Source of the DNA: DASYCK01 sp036500205
GTDB taxonomy: Bacteria > Myxococcota_A > Polyangia > Fen-1088
Assembly (NCBI GenBank): GCA_036500205.1
Contig: DASYCK010000247.1
Location: forward strand, 1 to 57,271
Direction: 5' to 3'
Length of the DNA stretch: 57,271 bases
Positions 49,501 through 57,271 of the stretch are shown here, one piece after another. The notes under the pieces were generated by a model that did not search any database, was not told where the DNA came from, and saw only the letters and a list, made by a program, of their open reading frames with translations. The translations under genes were made by a program, and so were the position numbers. Position 1 is the stretch's first letter. Each line of letters starts with the position of its first letter.

Positions 49501-49826
49501 TGCACCAGCACGTTGTCGATGTCGATGTTCGTGCCGACGTCGAAGGTGACCCGCTGGTTCATGGTCCCGTCGTTGGCGTTCGTCGACTGGATGTAGAGCA
49601 TGTTGTCGACGCCGTTCACCTGCTGCTCGATGGGCGTCGCCACTGACTGCTCGATGGTGACGGCGTCGGCGCCGGTGAACGTCGTGCTGAGGTTGATCTG
49701 CGGCGGGATGATCTGGGGGAACTGCGCGATGGGCAGCCCCAGCAGCGACACGGCGCCGATCAGCACCGTCACGATGGCGATGACCATCGCGACGATGGGG
49801 CGGCGGATGAAGAATGCGGAGATCAC
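46599..49826 (-). CDS. RND-family (HAE1/AcrB-type) efflux permease
   Basis: A 1075-residue inner-membrane transporter. It starts MISAFFIRRPIVAMVIAIVT and has the typical sequence blocks: QVNGVDNMLYIQSTN, the TM4 proton-relay Asp pair in ALVLAIGLVVDDAIVVVE, PVAFMAGITGRLYQQFAL, and LVGLTAKNAILIVEFA. The length and twelve-helix layout are those of hydrophobe/amphiphile exporters. With the adaptor (before) and outer-membrane factor (after) it forms a complete tripartite pump. Substrates could include antibiotics or secondary metabolites. Confidence 0.97.
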   Translation of the reverse strand: MISAFFIRRPIVAMVIAIVTVLIGAVSLLGLPIAQFPQIIPPQINLSTTFTGADAVTIEQSVATPIEQQVNGVDNMLYIQSTNANDGTMNQRVTFDVGTNIDIDNVLVQNRFSQAQTFLPQDVKNFGVTIKKSLAFPLIVVSLYSPDGRYDASFLTNYATININDALLRIRGIGDIRNLGASDYAMRVWLKPDVLARLSMTVTDVQNAVRAQNIVNPSGQVGAEPAPPGQQFTYTVRAQGRLVTPEEFGAVIIRANPDGSVVRVRDVATIEMGSLNYNQSGAFNGKPAGVIAAFQLPGSNALDVAAAVRAAMADLKKHFPPGMDFAISLDTTAPVKAGIEEILITLLEAIGLVVLVVFIFLQSWRATLIPLLTVPVSLVGVFAVFPFLGFTINTLSLFALVLAIGLVVDDAIVVVEAVEHHIEEGLSPKDATLKAMSEVTAPVIGIALILAAVFIPVAFMAGITGRLYQQFALTIAVSVLISAFNALTLSPALAAMLLRPRGTPKGILGRLGRTFNRGFERVTNGYVKTNARLIRKLAIPLLLLAGVAVTSGLIGRKLPSGFVPEEDNGYAIIGVQLPDAASLQRTKAVFAKVQEILGHTEGVRFYNTIAGYSFFTGSAASYVGTGFMGFEPWSKRDRPDLTAKAILRKINAEFSRIPEARVFALAPPAIPGISAAGGFSLFLQDRSGGSVEFLAQNVKRFVEAARKRPELANVIPNFSPGVPQIYAEVDKEKVLKQGVPIADVYATLQAFLGGAYVNDFTRFSRQWKVFVQATPEARQNPDSMKDFYVRNVRGEMVPLSTLVNVRKTSGPEYTVRFNLYRSAEIIGAAAPSYSSGDAIAALEQVAAETLPPEMGYAWNALSYQEKVSQGGTAKVLGLSLIFVFLILAALYESWTLPFSVLLSTPVAVMGAYLGLLSRHFDSNVYAQIGLVMLVGLTAKNAILIVEFAKDRLHQGRPLVDAALEGARLRLRPILMTSFAFIFGCLPLWVADGAGASARRMLGTTVVSGMLAATLLGIFFVPSLFVFIERIGGHKDKPHAVGGSGIAAGGAAHTKALDDDDRALAATSAARLSGAE

Positions 49827-49847
49827 GTCGATGCCTCGCTTCGTCGC

Positions 49848-51074
49848 TCAGGGCCGGTTGGAGGGAGGGGCGGCGGCCGCTGCCAGCGGCTGGGGGGACA
49901 CGGTGATGCCGTCGCTGACCTTCTGCACCCCTTCGGCGACCACCTTCTCGCCGACGGTCACGCCCGACGTGACGATGCGGGACGGGCCCGTCGTCGGGCC
50001 GACCTCGACCTTGCGTAGCGCCACCTTGTTTCCCTCGCCCAGCACCGCCAGTGAGTAGGTCCCCTGCACCTGGATCAGCGCCTTTTCGGGGACGAGCAGC
50101 GCGTTCGCGCCCGCGTCGCGCCGCTTCAAACGAACCCGGCCGTACTGCCCCGGACGCAGGGCGTTCCCGGGGTTGGGGAACAGCGCCTGAATCTGAATGG
50201 TGCCCGTCATGGCGTCGACCTGCCGGTTGGCCGAGACGATGACGCCCCGGTGCGGGTAGATCGACCCGTCCGACAGCACCAGCTGCAAGGTGTCGTCATC
50301 GGGCGCGCCGCCCGCCGCCAGCTTGGCGAACTCCTTGGTCGCCCAGGCCAGATCGCGACCGTCCAGCCGCTTCAGGCGCTCGGCCGCCTTCACGTAGTCG
50401 ATCTCGCTCATGGGGAAGTTCACCCGGATCGGATCGACCTGCGACACCGTCGTCAGCAAGGTGGGGCCGTCCTGGCCGACCAGGTTGCCGACCCGCACCT
50501 GCGCCAGCCCGGCCACGCCGGAGACCGGCGAGCGGATCTCCGTGTACGACAGGTTCAACCTTGCCTGCTGCAGCGCCGCTTGCGCCGTGCGCACCTGATC
50601 CTCCGAGTCGCGGGCGGCGGCGTCGGCGTCCTCGACCTCCTGCGTGCTGACCACCTTCGCCGCGCCGAGTTCGCTCCGCCGCGCCAGCAGGGCCTTGTTG
50701 TGGGCCAGCGCCGTCTGGGCGCGGGCCAGCGCCGCCTGCCCCGAATCGACCGCGATCTGGAACTCGGACCGATCGATCGAGAACAGCACCTGGCCCGCCT
50801 TGACCGTCGCGCCGTCCTTGTAACGCTGCGCTTGCAGGATCCCCCGCACGCGGGCGCGGATGTCGGCGTTCACGTAGCCGTCCAGGCTGCCCAGCGCCTC
50901 GGTGTAGAGGGCGACGTCCTGACGAACGACGGGGGTGACCTGAACGACCGGGGGCGGTGGGGCCGCCGGCTTGGCCTTGCTTTCAGCGCAACCCGCCACC
51001 GTGAAAATCACCCCGCCGACCGCCAGGGTTCTGCCAAGCGACATGACAAGAGACATGACAAGACACCTGAGCAT
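49848..51074 (-). CDS. RND efflux adaptor (membrane fusion protein), lipoprotein
   Basis: A 408-residue periplasmic adaptor. Lipobox VAGC follows a hydrophobic segment. The usual layout is visible: barrel-sandwich half (GYVNADIRARVRGILQAQRY, KVKAGQVLFSIDRSEF-like), an alpha-hairpin (about 110-180; AQTALAHNKALLARRSELG), second lipoyl half and beta-barrel (GQYGRVRLKRRDAGANALLV). The chosen ATG (before LRCLVMSL) follows AGAGGG by 4 nt; two tandem MSLV/MSLG codon units follow. First gene of the operon. A 150-bp spacer to clpS should hold its promoter. Confidence 0.93.
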   Translation of the reverse strand: MLRCLVMSLVMSLGRTLAVGGVIFTVAGCAESKAKPAAPPPPVVQVTPVVRQDVALYTEALGSLDGYVNADIRARVRGILQAQRYKDGATVKAGQVLFSIDRSEFQIAVDSGQAALARAQTALAHNKALLARRSELGAAKVVSTQEVEDADAAARDSEDQVRTAQAALQQARLNLSYTEIRSPVSGVAGLAQVRVGNLVGQDGPTLLTTVSQVDPIRVNFPMSEIDYVKAAERLKRLDGRDLAWATKEFAKLAAGGAPDDDTLQLVLSDGSIYPHRGVIVSANRQVDAMTGTIQIQALFPNPGNALRPGQYGRVRLKRRDAGANALLVPEKALIQVQGTYSLAVLGEGNKVALRKVEVGPTTGPSRIVTSGVTVGEKVVAEGVQKVSDGITVSPQPLAAAAAPPSNRP

Positions 51075-51224
51075 GCGTCCCTCTAGCGCGACTGACATCA
51101 GGCGACAACTCCATAAGTACGATCTGGTGGCATGCCGCTGGTCGATGCCGTCCGGACCCGTTTCGTCGCAGGAATTCGTGTGGATGGCGAAAATTGATGG
51201 ACTGGTCTATCGTGCCGGGCACCG

Positions 51225-51566
51225 CTACTGTTTTCGCAGGGAACAGCGCAACGGCATCTCGTGCTCACGCGCGAACTCGGTGACGAGGTGGACCTTCGTC
51301 TCGGCCAGATCGCGCGGGAAGACGCCGGCCACGCCGATCCCCTTGGTGTGTACGTGCAGCATGATCATGTGCGCGGTCTCGGCGTCGTGATGGAAGAAGC
51401 GCTGCAGCACGAACACCACGAACTCCTGCGTGGTGTAGTCGTCGTTGTGCAGCAGCACCTCGTAGAGCGGAGGTCGGGTGACCTTCGGTTTTTCCAGCGT
51501 GCCGAGCTCGCCCCGGCGCTCCGGATCTGTGTCGCGTTGGTTTGCCACGTTTCTCCGGCGTCGCAT
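51225..51566 (-). CDS. clpS: ATP-dependent Clp protease adaptor ClpS
   Basis: A 113-residue adaptor. The core is conserved: PPLYEVLLHNDDYTTQEFV (substrate-binding HNDDYTTxEFV), VVFVLQRFFHHDAETAHMIM, VHTKGIGVAGVFPRDLAETK. It binds N-degron substrates and hands them to ClpA. The N-terminal tail is basic and variable. Start: this ATG, or a GTG ten codons later that has a better ribosome site (GGAG). clpA lies on the same strand downstream, after the efflux operon. Confidence 0.95.
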   Translation of the reverse strand: MRRRRNVANQRDTDPERRGELGTLEKPKVTRPPLYEVLLHNDDYTTQEFVVFVLQRFFHHDAETAHMIMLHVHTKGIGVAGVFPRDLAETKVHLVTEFAREHEMPLRCSLRKQ

Positions 51567-51607
51567 GCTAGCGCAGCCGACCCCATTAGTCCGCTGGCAA
51601 GCACCGG

Positions 51608-52255
51608 CTACAACACCAGACGCAACCCCACCACCGGTCCTTGCAGGACGCAGTCGCCCAGATCGGCGCAGAAATGCGCGGGCACCAGCTGCAGGAACTC
51701 GTAGCCGAGCTCGAGCCCGACGCCGGCGCCCATCGTGACGATGACCGCGACCTCGCCCCCCACCCCCCAGCCGTCGTCGTGGTCGGCGAGGAAAACCCGC
51801 CCGGCCCGTCCGGTCAGCGCCAGCGCGAACGACGGGGTCCGTAACGGCACGAACCGCAGCGAAGCGAGCGCCAGCCCATAGGCGACCCCATCCCGTCCCC
51901 CGCTGACGTACGTCCCTTCGAGGCCGGGGGCCAGGCCATCCAGCACGAAGTAACGAAATCCGGCGGCCGCCAGGAAGCCAGTGGTCGACGAATAGCCGGC
52001 CCCGATGGCGCCCTCGGGTGTTCCTTGATCTCCATAGCGCGGCGGCCCCCGAAACATCGGCGGCGGCGGGGGCGGCACCGGTCCGCTGGGGGCGATCTCG
52101 GGGGGCGCGACGGCGTCCGGCGATTCGGGGGCCTCGGAGATCCCGGCCGGGGGCGCCGTGCCGACCGGTTGCCCACCGGACACCGGGGGCGCGACCTGCG
52201 CGGTCAAGAAGAACAGCAGCCGCCCCAGGGCCAAGGTCATCGTGATCATTGTCAT
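51608..52255 (-). CDS. small outer-membrane beta-barrel-like protein
   Basis: A 215-residue protein with a signal-like N-terminus (TLALGRLLFFLTAQVAPPV), a Pro/Gly-rich segment (about 20-75, including a run of eight Pro) and then repeated amphipathic strands (GFLAAAGFRYFVLDGLAPGL; VAYGLALASLRFVPLR; GVGLELGYEFLQLVP). It resembles small outer-membrane beta-barrel proteins. It follows queG by 17 nt and is probably co-transcribed. Function unknown. Confidence 0.65.
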   Translation of the reverse strand: MTMITMTLALGRLLFFLTAQVAPPVSGGQPVGTAPPAGISEAPESPDAVAPPEIAPSGPVPPPPPPMFRGPPRYGDQGTPEGAIGAGYSSTTGFLAAAGFRYFVLDGLAPGLEGTYVSGGRDGVAYGLALASLRFVPLRTPSFALALTGRAGRVFLADHDDGWGVGGEVAVIVTMGAGVGLELGYEFLQLVPAHFCADLGDCVLQGPVVGLRLVL

Positions 52256-52272
52256 GCGGACGTGAGTCTCCC

Positions 52273-53292
52273 CTATTTCAGCCGCGCGAGCGCCCAGCGG
52301 GCGGCCTCGCTCACGTTCGGGTTGGAGTCGTCGCACAGCCGCTCGACCACCGGGCGCGCGGCGCGGGTCCGCGCCGCCCCGATGGCGTAAAGGGCGTTCC
52401 GTCGCACGCCCTGATACCCCGTACGCATCACCGCCATCCCCGCCCCTTCGGTCATGAACTCGTCCTCCGACATTGCCGCCAGCTCGGCGGGGCGGCGCGC
52501 CGACAGCGGTCGGGCGGCGAAGCGGGCGTCCCCCTCGGGCACGCCGTCGTGATTGAAGGGGCAGACGTCCTGACACACGTCGCACCCGAACACCCGCCCC
52601 ACGAACCCGTGGCGCAACGCCTCGGGCACGCCGCCGCGATTCTCGATCGACTGGTAGGCGATGCAGCGCCGCGAATCGACGACGCCGGGCCCCGCGAACG
52701 CCTCCGTCGGGCAGGCGTCGAGGCAGCGCGTGCAGGCGCCGCACAGGCTCTCCTGCGGCTCGTCGTAGCGATCGACGGCGCGGTCCAGGAACATCACCGA
52801 CAGGGTCACCCACGACCCGAAGCTCGGGTTGATGAGCAGCCCGTTCTTCCCGATGAAGCCGAGCCCCGCCCGCTCGGCCCAGGGCTTCTCCATCGCCACG
52901 CCGGTGTCGACGCAAGCGTAGGTCTCGACGTTGGGATCGAGCGTCAGCAGCCGCAGGCGCAGCTTCTTCATCCGCTCGCGATGGGCATAGTGATAGTCGC
53001 GCCCCCGCGCGTAGCTGGCGATGCGGGACCGTTCCTGCAGTGGCCGCCGATACGGGATCGCCAGCGCGACGACGGTCTGGGCGTCCGTCAGCACGCGGCG
53101 CGGATCGAGGCGCTCGTCGACCCGCTGCCGCATCCAGGCCATGTCGGCGTCGTGGCCCGCCGCGAACCAGTCGGCGAGCGGCTTCGGATCGAGCGCGTCG
53201 GCGCGCGCCAGGCCCACCAGCGGAAACTGACAGGCCCGCGCCGCCGCGCGGACCTCGTCCGACGACAGAACGGAGCCCACCGCCGACGTCAT
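52273..53292 (-). CDS. queG: epoxyqueuosine reductase
   Basis: A 339-residue iron-sulfur/cobalamin enzyme, last step of tRNA queuosine synthesis. Signatures: GFIGKNGLLINPSFGSWV (cobalamin-binding region), two 4Fe-4S clusters in CGACTRCLDACPTEAF and CDVCQDVCPFN, and RRCIAYQSIENRG between them. The last 50 residues are a HEAT-like repeat (MRTGYQGVRRNALYAIG), common in bacterial QueG. Normal length. It lies 28 nt after the giant kinase gene. Confidence 0.95.
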   Translation of the reverse strand: MTSAVGSVLSSDEVRAAARACQFPLVGLARADALDPKPLADWFAAGHDADMAWMRQRVDERLDPRRVLTDAQTVVALAIPYRRPLQERSRIASYARGRDYHYAHRERMKKLRLRLLTLDPNVETYACVDTGVAMEKPWAERAGLGFIGKNGLLINPSFGSWVTLSVMFLDRAVDRYDEPQESLCGACTRCLDACPTEAFAGPGVVDSRRCIAYQSIENRGGVPEALRHGFVGRVFGCDVCQDVCPFNHDGVPEGDARFAARPLSARRPAELAAMSEDEFMTEGAGMAVMRTGYQGVRRNALYAIGAARTRAARPVVERLCDDSNPNVSEAARWALARLK

Positions 53293-53320
53293 GGACCGGC
53301 GACGCCCCGAGAACGACCGC

Positions 53321-56300
53321 TCACGCGACGTGCCCCTGCCCGGCGGGCTCGCCCTGCATCACCTCGCGCGAACGGCGCAGCCGCGCCAGCATGATCTCGG
53401 CGCTCTTGCTCGCCTCCTCGATCGTCGTCTCCAGCACCGCCCGCGCCTTGGCGGCCTGCCCGCCCCGCCAGAACGACAGCGCCTCCAGCTCCATCATCTC
53501 GATGACGTCCTGGGGCTGCAAGGTGAGCTGATGCGCCCGCGCCAGGATGTCGGCCCAGTGCGCCTCTTCCTGGGCCGCGCCCGACAGCCCGATCGCCTCG
53601 ACGAACAGCTCCTCGCCGGCCACGAACTCGGCGTCGGTCTGCCCGGCGGTGCGGGCCTCCGCCTGCGCCTGGCGGATGTCCGCCAGCACCTGGTTGGCCC
53701 CCGCCAGGTCGCCCCGGTAAGCCAGCACGCGCGCCAGCAGCAGCTCGGCGGTCAACGTCCCCCGCGAGTGTCGCCCCAGCACGTGGCGCGACACCTCGAT
53801 CGATTTTCGCACCTGCTCCTCGGCGCCGCTCTCGCCGAGCAGGTACTGAACCTCGCCCAGATCCTTCGCCGTCGAGCACTCGACCAGCGGCAGGCCGGTC
53901 TCGCGGGCGATGACGATGAGGCGCCGGATGTCCTGCAGCAGCCGCTCGGAATTTTTCGACAGCAGCGACAGGATGCAGCGGTTGTTCAGCGCCACCGTCA
54001 GGTTCAGCATGTCGCTGCGCTGCTCGCAGGTGGCGATCAGCCGCGCGAAGACGTCCTCCGCCTGGTCGAAGCGGCGCAGCAGCGAGAAGTTCCAGCCCGC
54101 CAGCGACAGCGAAAGGATGTGCGTCTCGTAGCCTTCGGTGCCCAGTGCCTCGGCCATCGCCGCGCTCTTCTCGAACTGCTCGATCGCCTCGGCGGGCTTG
54201 TTGGCGCGGTGAAACGTCCGGCCCCGTGCGTAGACCAGCCGCGCGTCGATGAGCGGCGTGCTCGCCGCCGTCGCCAGCGCCTCGGCCTCCGTCGCCCGGG
54301 CCCCCGAGCGGCTCCAGTCCCCCACCCAGTCGAGCACCAGCGATTCGTCGAGAACGATCTCGATCTCGCGCTCGCGCGCCCCCGCCTTCTGGGCCGACGC
54401 GCGGGCCGCCGCCAGATCCTTCAATGCGTCCTCGTGCCGGCCCAGCCGGAAGCGCATGGTCCCCAGCCCCTGCAGCGCCGTCATCATCCGCGGATCGTCG
54501 GGCGTGTCGCCCAGGTTGTCGCTGGCCTGGCGGAACAGCGACTCGGCGTCCAGGTACGAGTGGCGGCGCTCGGAACGCAGCGCCAGATCCAGGTAGAGGC
54601 CGGCCGCCTCGGAGCGCAGCCCGCTCAGCGCCGCGTGCGCGGCCATCTTGGGCAACCGCGCCTCGTCGGCCAGCGCCGTCCGCGCGGCGAAGTAGCGATA
54701 GGCGGCCCGGTGCGTGGTCTCGCGCTCGGCGGGGGCGATGGTCCGGTACAGGGTGTCGCGCATCAGCGCCAGGCGAAAGCCCACCCGCCCCTGCCGGTGA
54801 CGGACCAGCAGCCCCGAGCCGACCAGCCGCTCGATGCCGACGCCGGCGTCGAGCTGCGTGGCCACGGCGGCCCCTTCGCGCTCCAAGGTCTGCACCACGC
54901 CGTCCATCTCGTCGACGTCGAACTCGGCGCCCAGGATCGAGGCGAGGCGGGCGTGCCCCGCCAGATCGGGCGGCAGCGACTCGGTCTCGCGGCCGGCCAA
55001 CCACTGCACGAGCGGCAGATCGGGCAGGCGATCGAGCTCGTCGGTGGCAAGGAACCAGCCGCCCGTCTTGGCCGAGCGGCGGATGATGCCGTCGCGCTTC
55101 AACCCGCGCACCAGCTCGACCAGCAGCAGCGGCAGCCCCTGCGTCCGCTCCACCAGCTTGGCGACGGCCGACGCGGGGACGTTCTCGGCGGGCGCCAGCA
55201 GCCGGCGCGCCAGCTCGGCGGCCGCGGCGGGATCGAGCGCCGGCAGCTCGAGGCGCTGACTGACCGCCGCGCGCACCGACCACGCGGTCCGTCCCGAGCC
55301 GAACGAAGGGCGCCCCAGCACCAGCACCCACAGCGGGCAGGCCGCCTCTTGCAAGGTCGCGTACTCCAGCGCGTCGAGCGCCGTCTCGTCGGCGAACTGC
55401 GCATCCTCGAGCAACAGCGCGACCGGCTGCTTGCGCGACGCCGCGCGCAGCGCCTCGCCGGCCGCGCGCGCGGCGGCGGCTCGCAGGGCGCCGGGGGCGG
55501 CGGCGAGCGCCCGAAGCTCGGGATGATCGGGCGAGGCCCATCCCATGGTGACCGCCACGCCGGCCCAGGTCTCGCGCGCGACGTCCGGCCCCAGCCGCTC
55601 GGCCAGCAGCGCCCGCCCGAACTCGGGGGGACTGGTGGCGGGAAGCTCGAGGAAGCGGCGAAACAGATCGCGGGTCGTCTGATCGCCCGCGCCCCCCAGG
55701 GCCTCCTTGGCGCGCAGCAGGACCACCCGCAGCGGCGGGATGATCGATTCGACGTGCTGGGCCAGCACGGAGGCGAGATGACTCTTCCCCGCCCCCGGCT
55801 CCCCGATCACGGTGCTGATGGTGGGCGTCCCCGTGCGCGGTGCCGTCGACGTCGTGGCCTGGCGCGCCGCCGCCAGCAGTGCGCGCAGCACCTCGTCGCG
55901 CCCGACCAGATGAGGCAGCTCGGTCCGGATCGCCGTCGCCTCGGCGGCGTCCTCGGAGCGCTTGACCAGCGCCACGTCGGGGCGGCGGGCCACCGGCTCG
56001 GTGACGACGTCGGGAAGCACGTCGGCGGCGGCGCGCGCCAGCATGATCCCCTCGGGATCGGCGTCCGTCGGATACTGGTCCTTCTTGGCGAACAGCGGGC
56101 TCTGGTAGCGGCGGCTGCCGTCGGCCTTGCGGATGGTGATCGCCACCGACCCCAGATCGACATAGGCGCGCAGGCTGAGGCCGCGATCGAGGAACAGCTG
56201 CGCGGCGCGCAGGGCGGCCCGCGTCGGGTTGTCACCCACCTCGTGTCCGAAGGCCACCACCACCTGCGTCCCCGCCATGTGAGCCAGCTCTCCCCCCGCC

Positions 56301-57271
56301 ATGGTGATCGTCTCGCGGACGACGGCGAGCGTGCTCTTCGTCTCGACGAACACCAGCGCCAGCACCCGGCGTTCGCGCGTACTCCCCGCGTCGGCCGCCG
56401 CTGGCGCCTTCGCATTCTTGGCCGGCGCGGCGCCCTCGGATGGTCCGGGCGCGACGAGCGGTCGGTCGGCGACCGGGGTCACCTCGGGCACCGCGTGGCT
56501 CTGGAAGGCGGCGCGCAGCGCTTCCTCCAGCTGCCCGCCGGTGGCGAAACGACGGGCGGGGTCCTTGGCCAGGCAGCGCAGGATCACGCCCTCCACCGCC
56601 GGCTCGACCGGGGCGCGACGCGACGGCGCCAGGGGACGTCGACTGCGATGCCCCATCTGCACGTCGGCCGGCTTGCCCCAGAACGGCGGCGCGCCGGTCA
56701 CCATCTCGTACAGCATCACGCCCAGCGAATAGATGTCCGAGCGCGCGTCGATCGCGCCGCCGCCCTCGCACTGCTCGGGTGACATGTAGTCGGGCGTCCC
56801 TTCGGGCAGCTCTTCGCCGGTGCTGGTCCGGGTCGCGTCGAGGCGACGGACCAGACCGAAGTCGAACAGCCGCACCGCCGGGATCTCCCCGGCGCCGCCC
56901 TCCGGTTCAGCCGGTGGCGTGATGAACACGTTCTCGGGCTTCAGATCGCCGTGCAGAAATCCCTTGTCGTGCGCGCGACCGACCAGGCTCGCCAGCACGG
57001 GCGCGATCCGGAAAAAATCCTCTCGCGGCAGAGGTCCCGCGGCGTCGGTGAGCACCTCCGCCAGGGTGGGCGCCCGGATGAACTCCATCACCACGAAGGC
57101 GGCGCCGTCGGGGAGATGCCCCACCTCGAACACGTCGGGGACGAACGGACGGCCGATGGCCTGCAGCGCCGCCGCCTCGAGCAGCAGCCGCTCGCTGGCG
57201 GAGAACTGATCGGAGCGCGCGACCTTGATGGCCACCTCGGCCCCGTCGGACATGCGGCGCGCGCGATAGAC
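53321..57271 (-). CDS. multidomain Ser/Thr kinase with cyclase-like, AAA ATPase and TPR regions (5' end outside window)
   Basis: A protein of at least 1316 residues; the gene continues beyond the right edge, since the frame upstream reads VYRARR, the end of the kinase P-loop. Numbering from the internal Met near 57253: kinase (Lys10; HGDLKPEN at 101, where the usual HRD Arg is Gly; DFG at 131; MSPEQ), a degenerate class III cyclase-like domain (about 293-420; GGELAHMAGTQVVVAFG) without catalytic Asp pairs, an AAA-type ATPase (Walker A GEPGAGKS, 484-491; ALLLEDAQ), then TPR-like helices (about 800-1300). This is the PknK/guanylate-cyclase-kinase architecture of signal hubs. Not an RD kinase. 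Confidence 0.93.
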   Translation of the reverse strand, partial: VYRARRMSDGAEVAIKVARSDQFSASERLLLEAAALQAIGRPFVPDVFEVGHLPDGAAFVVMEFIRAPTLAEVLTDAAGPLPREDFFRIAPVLASLVGRAHDKGFLHGDLKPENVFITPPAEPEGGAGEIPAVRLFDFGLVRRLDATRTSTGEELPEGTPDYMSPEQCEGGGAIDARSDIYSLGVMLYEMVTGAPPFWGKPADVQMGHRSRRPLAPSRRAPVEPAVEGVILRCLAKDPARRFATGGQLEEALRAAFQSHAVPEVTPVADRPLVAPGPSEGAAPAKNAKAPAAADAGSTRERRVLALVFVETKSTLAVVRETITMAGGELAHMAGTQVVVAFGHEVGDNPTRAALRAAQLFLDRGLSLRAYVDLGSVAITIRKADGSRRYQSPLFAKKDQYPTDADPEGIMLARAAADVLPDVVTEPVARRPDVALVKRSEDAAEATAIRTELPHLVGRDEVLRALLAAARQATTSTAPRTGTPTISTVIGEPGAGKSHLASVLAQHVESIIPPLRVVLLRAKEALGGAGDQTTRDLFRRFLELPATSPPEFGRALLAERLGPDVARETWAGVAVTMGWASPDHPELRALAAAPGALRAAAARAAGEALRAASRKQPVALLLEDAQFADETALDALEYATLQEAACPLWVLVLGRPSFGSGRTAWSVRAAVSQRLELPALDPAAAAELARRLLAPAENVPASAVAKLVERTQGLPLLLVELVRGLKRDGIIRRSAKTGGWFLATDELDRLPDLPLVQWLAGRETESLPPDLAGHARLASILGAEFDVDEMDGVVQTLEREGAAVATQLDAGVGIERLVGSGLLVRHRQGRVGFRLALMRDTLYRTIAPAERETTHRAAYRYFAARTALADEARLPKMAAHAALSGLRSEAAGLYLDLALRSERRHSYLDAESLFRQASDNLGDTPDDPRMMTALQGLGTMRFRLGRHEDALKDLAAARASAQKAGAREREIEIVLDESLVLDWVGDWSRSGARATEAEALATAASTPLIDARLVYARGRTFHRANKPAEAIEQFEKSAAMAEALGTEGYETHILSLSLAGWNFSLLRRFDQAEDVFARLIATCEQRSDMLNLTVALNNRCILSLLSKNSERLLQDIRRLIVIARETGLPLVECSTAKDLGEVQYLLGESGAEEQVRKSIEVSRHVLGRHSRGTLTAELLLARVLAYRGDLAGANQVLADIRQAQAEARTAGQTDAEFVAGEELFVEAIGLSGAAQEEAHWADILARAHQLTLQPQDVIEMMELEALSFWRGGQAAKARAVLETTIEEASKSAEIMLARLRRSREVMQGEPAGQGHVA

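Noticed and set aside
53291..56782. Very long open frame on the plus strand (over 1,100 codons)
   Set aside because: Antisense to the multidomain kinase; Arg/Gln/His-rich translation with no recognisable motif, typical of GC-rich shadow frames.

Overview
The window (57,271 bp) is high-GC chromosomal DNA, most likely from a myxobacterium-like member of the Myxococcota (Polyangia-type, possibly uncultured). Pointers are two large Ser/Thr kinases, one with the HRDVSPAN catalytic loop common in this group and one fused to cyclase-like, ATPase and TPR parts; a metalloprotease with a MYXO-CTERM-like tail; a lipoprotein with a very long Gly/Ser/Thr linker; and an NtrC-type enhancer-binding protein. 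No rRNA, tRNA, CRISPR array or prophage was recognised, and no stretch longer than about 300 bases lacks a gene.

Layout. 0.1-1.3 kb: a sigma-28-type sigma factor with a FlgM-like anti-sigma gene downstream, and no flagellar genes. 1.5-6.5 kb: an NtrC-family regulator, a MYXO-CTERM-type metalloprotease, pheA and, divergently, a membrane-anchored esterase. 6.5-14.9 kb: a compact nuoEFJKLMN operon (minus strand) in which NuoL carries a C-terminal PKD-like domain; nuoA-D and nuoGHI are absent. 15.0-19.7 kb: the most unusual part, a run of small unrelated genes (NTF2-like secreted protein, GNAT acetyltransferase, VOC protein, small hydrolase, MTHFR-like protein, unknowns, a broken lipoprotein gene) punctuated by short attC-like sites whose GTTRRRY cores lie just upstream of minus-strand starts. 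This looks like an integron cassette array without an integrase (a CALIN). 19.7-25.5 kb: a secreted unknown, then korB, korA and an FAD/Fe-S oxidoreductase, then an RDD membrane protein gene with an in-frame amber codon.

25.6-34.2 kb: a Gly-rich lipoprotein with iteron-like repeats upstream, a REP-associated-type (Y1) transposase bracketed by short inverted repeats, a Tat-exported GMC dehydrogenase pair, a PilZ protein, a divergent LysR/AhpD-like pair sharing a clear LysR-type palindrome, a HEAT lipoprotein, a tRNA-dihydrouridine synthase, and a large perfect inverted repeat. 34.2-42.8 kb: a tight operon of a MauG-like di-heme peroxidase, a porin, an amicyanin-type cupredoxin and a transmembrane Ser/Thr kinase, next to a secreted FG-GAP-like protein and a two-heme lipoprotein. 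This looks like an envelope redox module with its own sensor kinase. 42.8-51.6 kb: clpA and clpS separated by a tripartite RND efflux operon. 51.6-57.3 kb: a small outer-membrane-like protein, queG, and a giant multidomain Ser/Thr kinase cut off by the window edge.

Most genes outside 15-20 kb are ordinary chromosomal functions in dense co-directional minus-strand operons. The cassette-like zone stands out by small gene size, mixed functions, convergent gene pairs, one broken gene and visibly lower GC (judged by eye).
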